From: Terriglobia bacterium
GTDB lineage: Bacteria; Acidobacteriota; Terriglobia; Acidiferrales; UBA7541
Direction: 5' to 3'
Assembly (NCBI GenBank): GCA_020072785.1
Contig: JAIQGG010000001.1
Location: forward strand, 620,001 to 684,000
DNA: 64,000 nucleotides
How positions within the stretch are numbered: the stretch's first letter is position 1; every line of letters begins with the position of its first letter. The position numbers and the translations under genes are program-made. Shown here piece after piece: positions 62,307-64,000 of this stretch. The notes beneath the pieces are model-generated. The model was not told where the DNA came from. It saw only the letters and a list, made by a program, of their open reading frames with translations, and ran no database searches.

Positions 62307-62352
62307 TAAGAATTTGAAGTCAAGGGGTAGCGCTTTCGGTAACAGGCCAGGG

Positions 62353-62829
62353 ATGGAGCCAGAGAGCAAGCATCTCGAACTGACGCTGCAGACCAAGGTG
62401 GAGAGCGTGAGCCTCGCCGAGGAGGCGTGTCTGCGCGTGGCGGAGGCTGCGGGGTTCGGGGAAGACGAGTGCTACCGAATCGGGATGTCGGTGCGGGAAG
62501 GCGTGATCAACGCGTTTCATTACGGGAATGAGGAGCGCCCGGAGAAGAAGATTTATCTGTCCGTGGAGATGACGCCGGAAAAGATGGTCATTCGCGTGCT
62601 GGATGAAGGGGCGGGGTTCGACGTAAAAAATGTGCCGGACCCGCTGGCTGAAGAGAACCTTCTAAGCACCTCGGGACGCGGCATTTTTCTGATGCGCGCC
62701 TTCATGGATGAGTTTGAAGTGGCGCAGGGCCGCACGGGCGGGGCCGAAGTGATCATGAGCAAGCGACTGCCGGGGCCGGCCGCTGCGTCGCCGAACGGCG
62801 ATGGCGCTGCGCCGCATCGCGAATCGTAG
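62353..62829 (+). CDS. RsbW/SpoIIAB-like serine kinase anti-sigma factor
   Basis: ATG 62353 gives 158 residues (an in-frame TTG at 62314 is less likely). The GHKL ATPase motifs are present: VREGVINAFHYGNE (N box), VLDEGAGFDVKNVP (G1, DxGxGF), and TSGRGIFLMRAFMD (G2, GRGI). It is thus an ATP-binding anti-sigma kinase of the RsbW/RsbT type. It precedes a STAS antagonist by 15 nt; together they would form a partner-switching pair. No sigma factor gene is adjacent. The C-terminal tail is low-complexity. Confidence 0.9.
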   Translation: MEPESKHLELTLQTKVESVSLAEEACLRVAEAAGFGEDECYRIGMSVREGVINAFHYGNEERPEKKIYLSVEMTPEKMVIRVLDEGAGFDVKNVPDPLAEENLLSTSGRGIFLMRAFMDEFEVAQGRTGGAEVIMSKRLPGPAAASPNGDGAAPHRES

Positions 62830-62844
62830 CCGGTCGAAAACGGT

Positions 62845-63189
62845 ATGAACATGCGGGCCACAGCGCGCGAGGCGGGAGGGGTCCTGGTGGTGGACCTGAG
62901 CGGGCGCATCCTGCTGGGCGATGACAGCGCCTACCTGCGCAAAATGATCCGCAGTTTGCTGGACGAGGGCCGCACGCGCATTGTCCTCAATCTCGCCGAC
63001 GTGGACTACATTGACAGTTCGGGCATCGGGGAACTGGTGAACGGCTATTCCACGGTGCGCAGCCGGGGCGGGGAGCTGAAGCTGCTGAACCTGAACCAGC
63101 GCGTGCGCGATCTCCTGCAGCTCACCAAGCTGTACACGGTCTTCGACGTGCACACCGAAGAAGCCATGGCTCTGCGCAGTTTCCTCTAG
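62845..63189 (+). CDS. RsbV/SpoIIAA-like STAS-domain anti-sigma antagonist
   Basis: The 114-residue protein is a single STAS domain: [40 protein letters not shown] with the phospho-acceptor serine in DSSGIG, and [20 protein letters not shown]. Unphosphorylated it would bind and inhibit the upstream RsbW-like kinase. Order (kinase then antagonist) is the reverse of the Bacillus rsbV-rsbW order. 15-nt gap, so co-translated. The target sigma factor must lie elsewhere. Confidence 0.92.
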   Translation: MNMRATAREAGGVLVVDLSGRILLGDDSAYLRKMIRSLLDEGRTRIVLNLADVDYIDSSGIGELVNGYSTVRSRGGELKLLNLNQRVRDLLQLTKLYTVFDVHTEEAMALRSFL

Positions 63190-63334
63190 CCCGGCGCTCT
63201 CCGCATCTGAATCTGGACAGACGGCTGGGTTTTGTGCCAAGATGCGCCCGCGTTTTCGAGCTGTGGAGTTCCGTGGTCCCTCGAGGAGCTGCGCGAGCGG
63301 TTCTTCCCGGTGTGCGGTGCGCCTGGCACGACGC

Positions 63335-63340
63335 TATTCT
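63335..63340 (+). promoter_or_regulatory. -10 box (TATTCT) of the cold-shock gene
   Basis: TATTCT lies about 21 nt before the TTG start, with AGAGGAG (63347-63353) between them as ribosome site. The -35 is not clear. Confidence 0.4.
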
Positions 63341-63361
63341 ACCCGCAGAGGAGTACCGAAG

Positions 63362-63571
63362 TTGAGCAGAGAGCAAGGTGTGGTGAAGTGGTTTAACGCA
63401 TCCAAAGGCTACGGCTTCATCCAACGTCAGTCGGGCGAGGACGTCTTTGTCCACTTTTCGGCAATCCAGATGGACGGATACAAGACGCTTTCCGAGGGAC
63501 AGCAGGTTGAATTCGAGGTCAAGCAGGGTCCCAAGGGCTACCAGGCCGAAAACGTAACCGGCGTCAGCTGA
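63362..63571 (+). CDS. csp: cold-shock domain protein (CspA family)
   Basis: TTG 63362, 8 nt after AGAGGAG, gives 69 residues, the usual Csp length. It contains RNP1 KGYGFIQ and RNP2 DVFVHFSAI, the two nucleic-acid-binding motifs, starting with [14 protein letters not shown]. It is an RNA chaperone. The rare TTG start is supported by the ribosome site and by family length; the longer frame to 63242 would add 40 unrelated residues. It ends in a strong terminator. Confidence 0.95.
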   Translation: MSREQGVVKWFNASKGYGFIQRQSGEDVFVHFSAIQMDGYKTLSEGQQVEFEVKQGPKGYQAENVTGVS

Positions 63572-63585
63572 CGCTCCTTCCGATA

Positions 63586-63618
63586 GAGGCCCCGCCGTCA
63601 GCGGCAGGGCCTTTTTCT
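63586..63618 (+). terminator. rho-independent terminator of the cold-shock gene
   Basis: AGGCCC and GCCG pair with CGGC and GGGCCT around TCAG, followed by TTTTTCTTTT. Confidence 0.85.
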
Positions 63619-63651
63619 TTTCCGCGGCTCGCCCCCGGCGCGCTTCTGTTG

Positions 63652-63657
63652 CAGAAT
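63652..63657 (+). promoter_or_regulatory. -10 box (CAGAAT) giving a leaderless queG
   Basis: CAGAAT ends 7 nt before GTG 63665, with no Shine-Dalgarno between. The -35 is not clear. Confidence 0.35.
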
Positions 63658-63664
63658 CGTAGCC

Positions 63665-64000
63665 GTGCCGAATCTTCCGGATACCGCGTGGATCAACGAG
63701 CGCGCCCGCGCTCTGGGCTTCGCGCTGTGCGGGGTAACGCCGGCGGCGGCCTTGCCTGAGTTGGAACGGCTTGCGGAGTGGCTGGGGCGCGGCTACGCGG
63801 GAGAGATGGGCTATCTCGCGGATGCGCGGCGCGGCGATCCGGCGCGCGTGCTGCCCGGAGTGCGGAGCATCATCGTCTGCGCGCTCCCCTACAACACCGG
63901 AAAGCCATTCTCCACGCACGTCCCCGCAGAAAGCACAGGCGAAGGGCCGCGCGGGTGGATCTCCCGCTACGCCTGGGGCGAGGACTATCACGGGGTGGTG
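63665..64000 (+). CDS. queG: epoxyqueuosine reductase QueG (5' part, cut by window end)
   Basis: GTG 63665 opens a frame to the end of the window (112 codons, incomplete). The N-terminal QueG motifs are clear: LGFALCGVTPA, the segment WLGRGYAGEMGYLAD, VLPGVRSIIVCALPYNT and ISRYAWGEDYHGVV. QueG is a cobalamin- and iron-sulfur-dependent enzyme of the last step of queuosine tRNA modification. The iron-sulfur domain lies beyond the window. Confidence 0.9.
   Translation, partial: MPNLPDTAWINERARALGFALCGVTPAAALPELERLAEWLGRGYAGEMGYLADARRGDPARVLPGVRSIIVCALPYNTGKPFSTHVPAESTGEGPRGWISRYAWGEDYHGVV

Noticed and set aside
63323-63340. Possible sigma-54 site (TGGCACG) upstream of the cold-shock gene
   Set aside because: The -24 half matches but the -12 GC is absent at the required distance; a TATTCT -10 box explains the region better.

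Overview
The window is GC-rich bacterial chromosome, densely coding, with no rRNA, tRNA, CRISPR array, insertion sequence, prophage or recognisable defence island that I can see. The most likely source is an Acidobacteriota (Terriglobia-like) genome. This is inferred from the tonB-exbB-exbD-exbD-TPR cassette, the abundance of exported peptidases (tandem M28, M16 pair, tricorn, S10), a tetraether-synthase-like radical SAM enzyme, DUF255/DUF2203/DUF4197 genes, and several families of short dispersed palindromic repeats. No marker gene fixes the taxonomy.

Layout. 0-6 kb: Ton energy-transduction operon (TonB, ExbB, two ExbD, a TPR lipoprotein), then a bifunctional Rel (p)ppGpp enzyme. 6-10.6 kb: a helical-repeat lipoprotein, a degenerate M1-peptidase-like lipoprotein coupled to RidA, a FecR-like protein on the minus strand, and an unusual protein with a very basic core. 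11-16.4 kb: Tes-like radical SAM, FmdB zinc ribbon, PNPOx-fold protein, penicillin-binding-type serine hydrolase. 16.5-20.5 kb: a tightly overlapping S10 carboxypeptidase - CstA - YbdD operon. 20.6-25.6 kb: GGDEF-EAL protein, saccharopine-dehydrogenase-like oxidoreductase, and moaA behind a long structured leader (possible Moco riboswitch). 25.7-33.2 kb: nadA, DUF2203, YyaL/DUF255, a lipoprotein, DinB, metallophosphoesterase, DUF4197.

33.2-33.7 kb is an AT-rich, gene-free island with DnaA-box-like 9-mers and direct repeats. In sampled lines it lies close to where the plus strand changes from C-rich to G-rich regardless of gene direction, which is what an origin (or an inversion boundary) would give. 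33.8-42.3 kb: thiC, methyltransferase, PleD-like diguanylate cyclase, orphan nuoB plus Rieske protein, EVE protein, M16 protease pair. 42.4-50.6 kb: tricorn protease, esterase, mutM, fused tandem M28 peptidase. 50.6-58.3 kb: dtd, AlkD-like, GNAT, a MarR-ClC operon with a palindromic operator, a MarR-GNAT fusion, lemA-DUF2207. 58.5-64 kb: comM/yifB, YbiT-like ABC-F, RsbW/RsbV-type pair, cold-shock protein, and the start of queG.

Cross-cutting signals: about half a dozen genes have a TANAAT-like -10 box only 6-11 nt before the start codon and no Shine-Dalgarno, so leaderless mRNAs look common. At least four dispersed repeat families are present, some of them running into the ends of genes.
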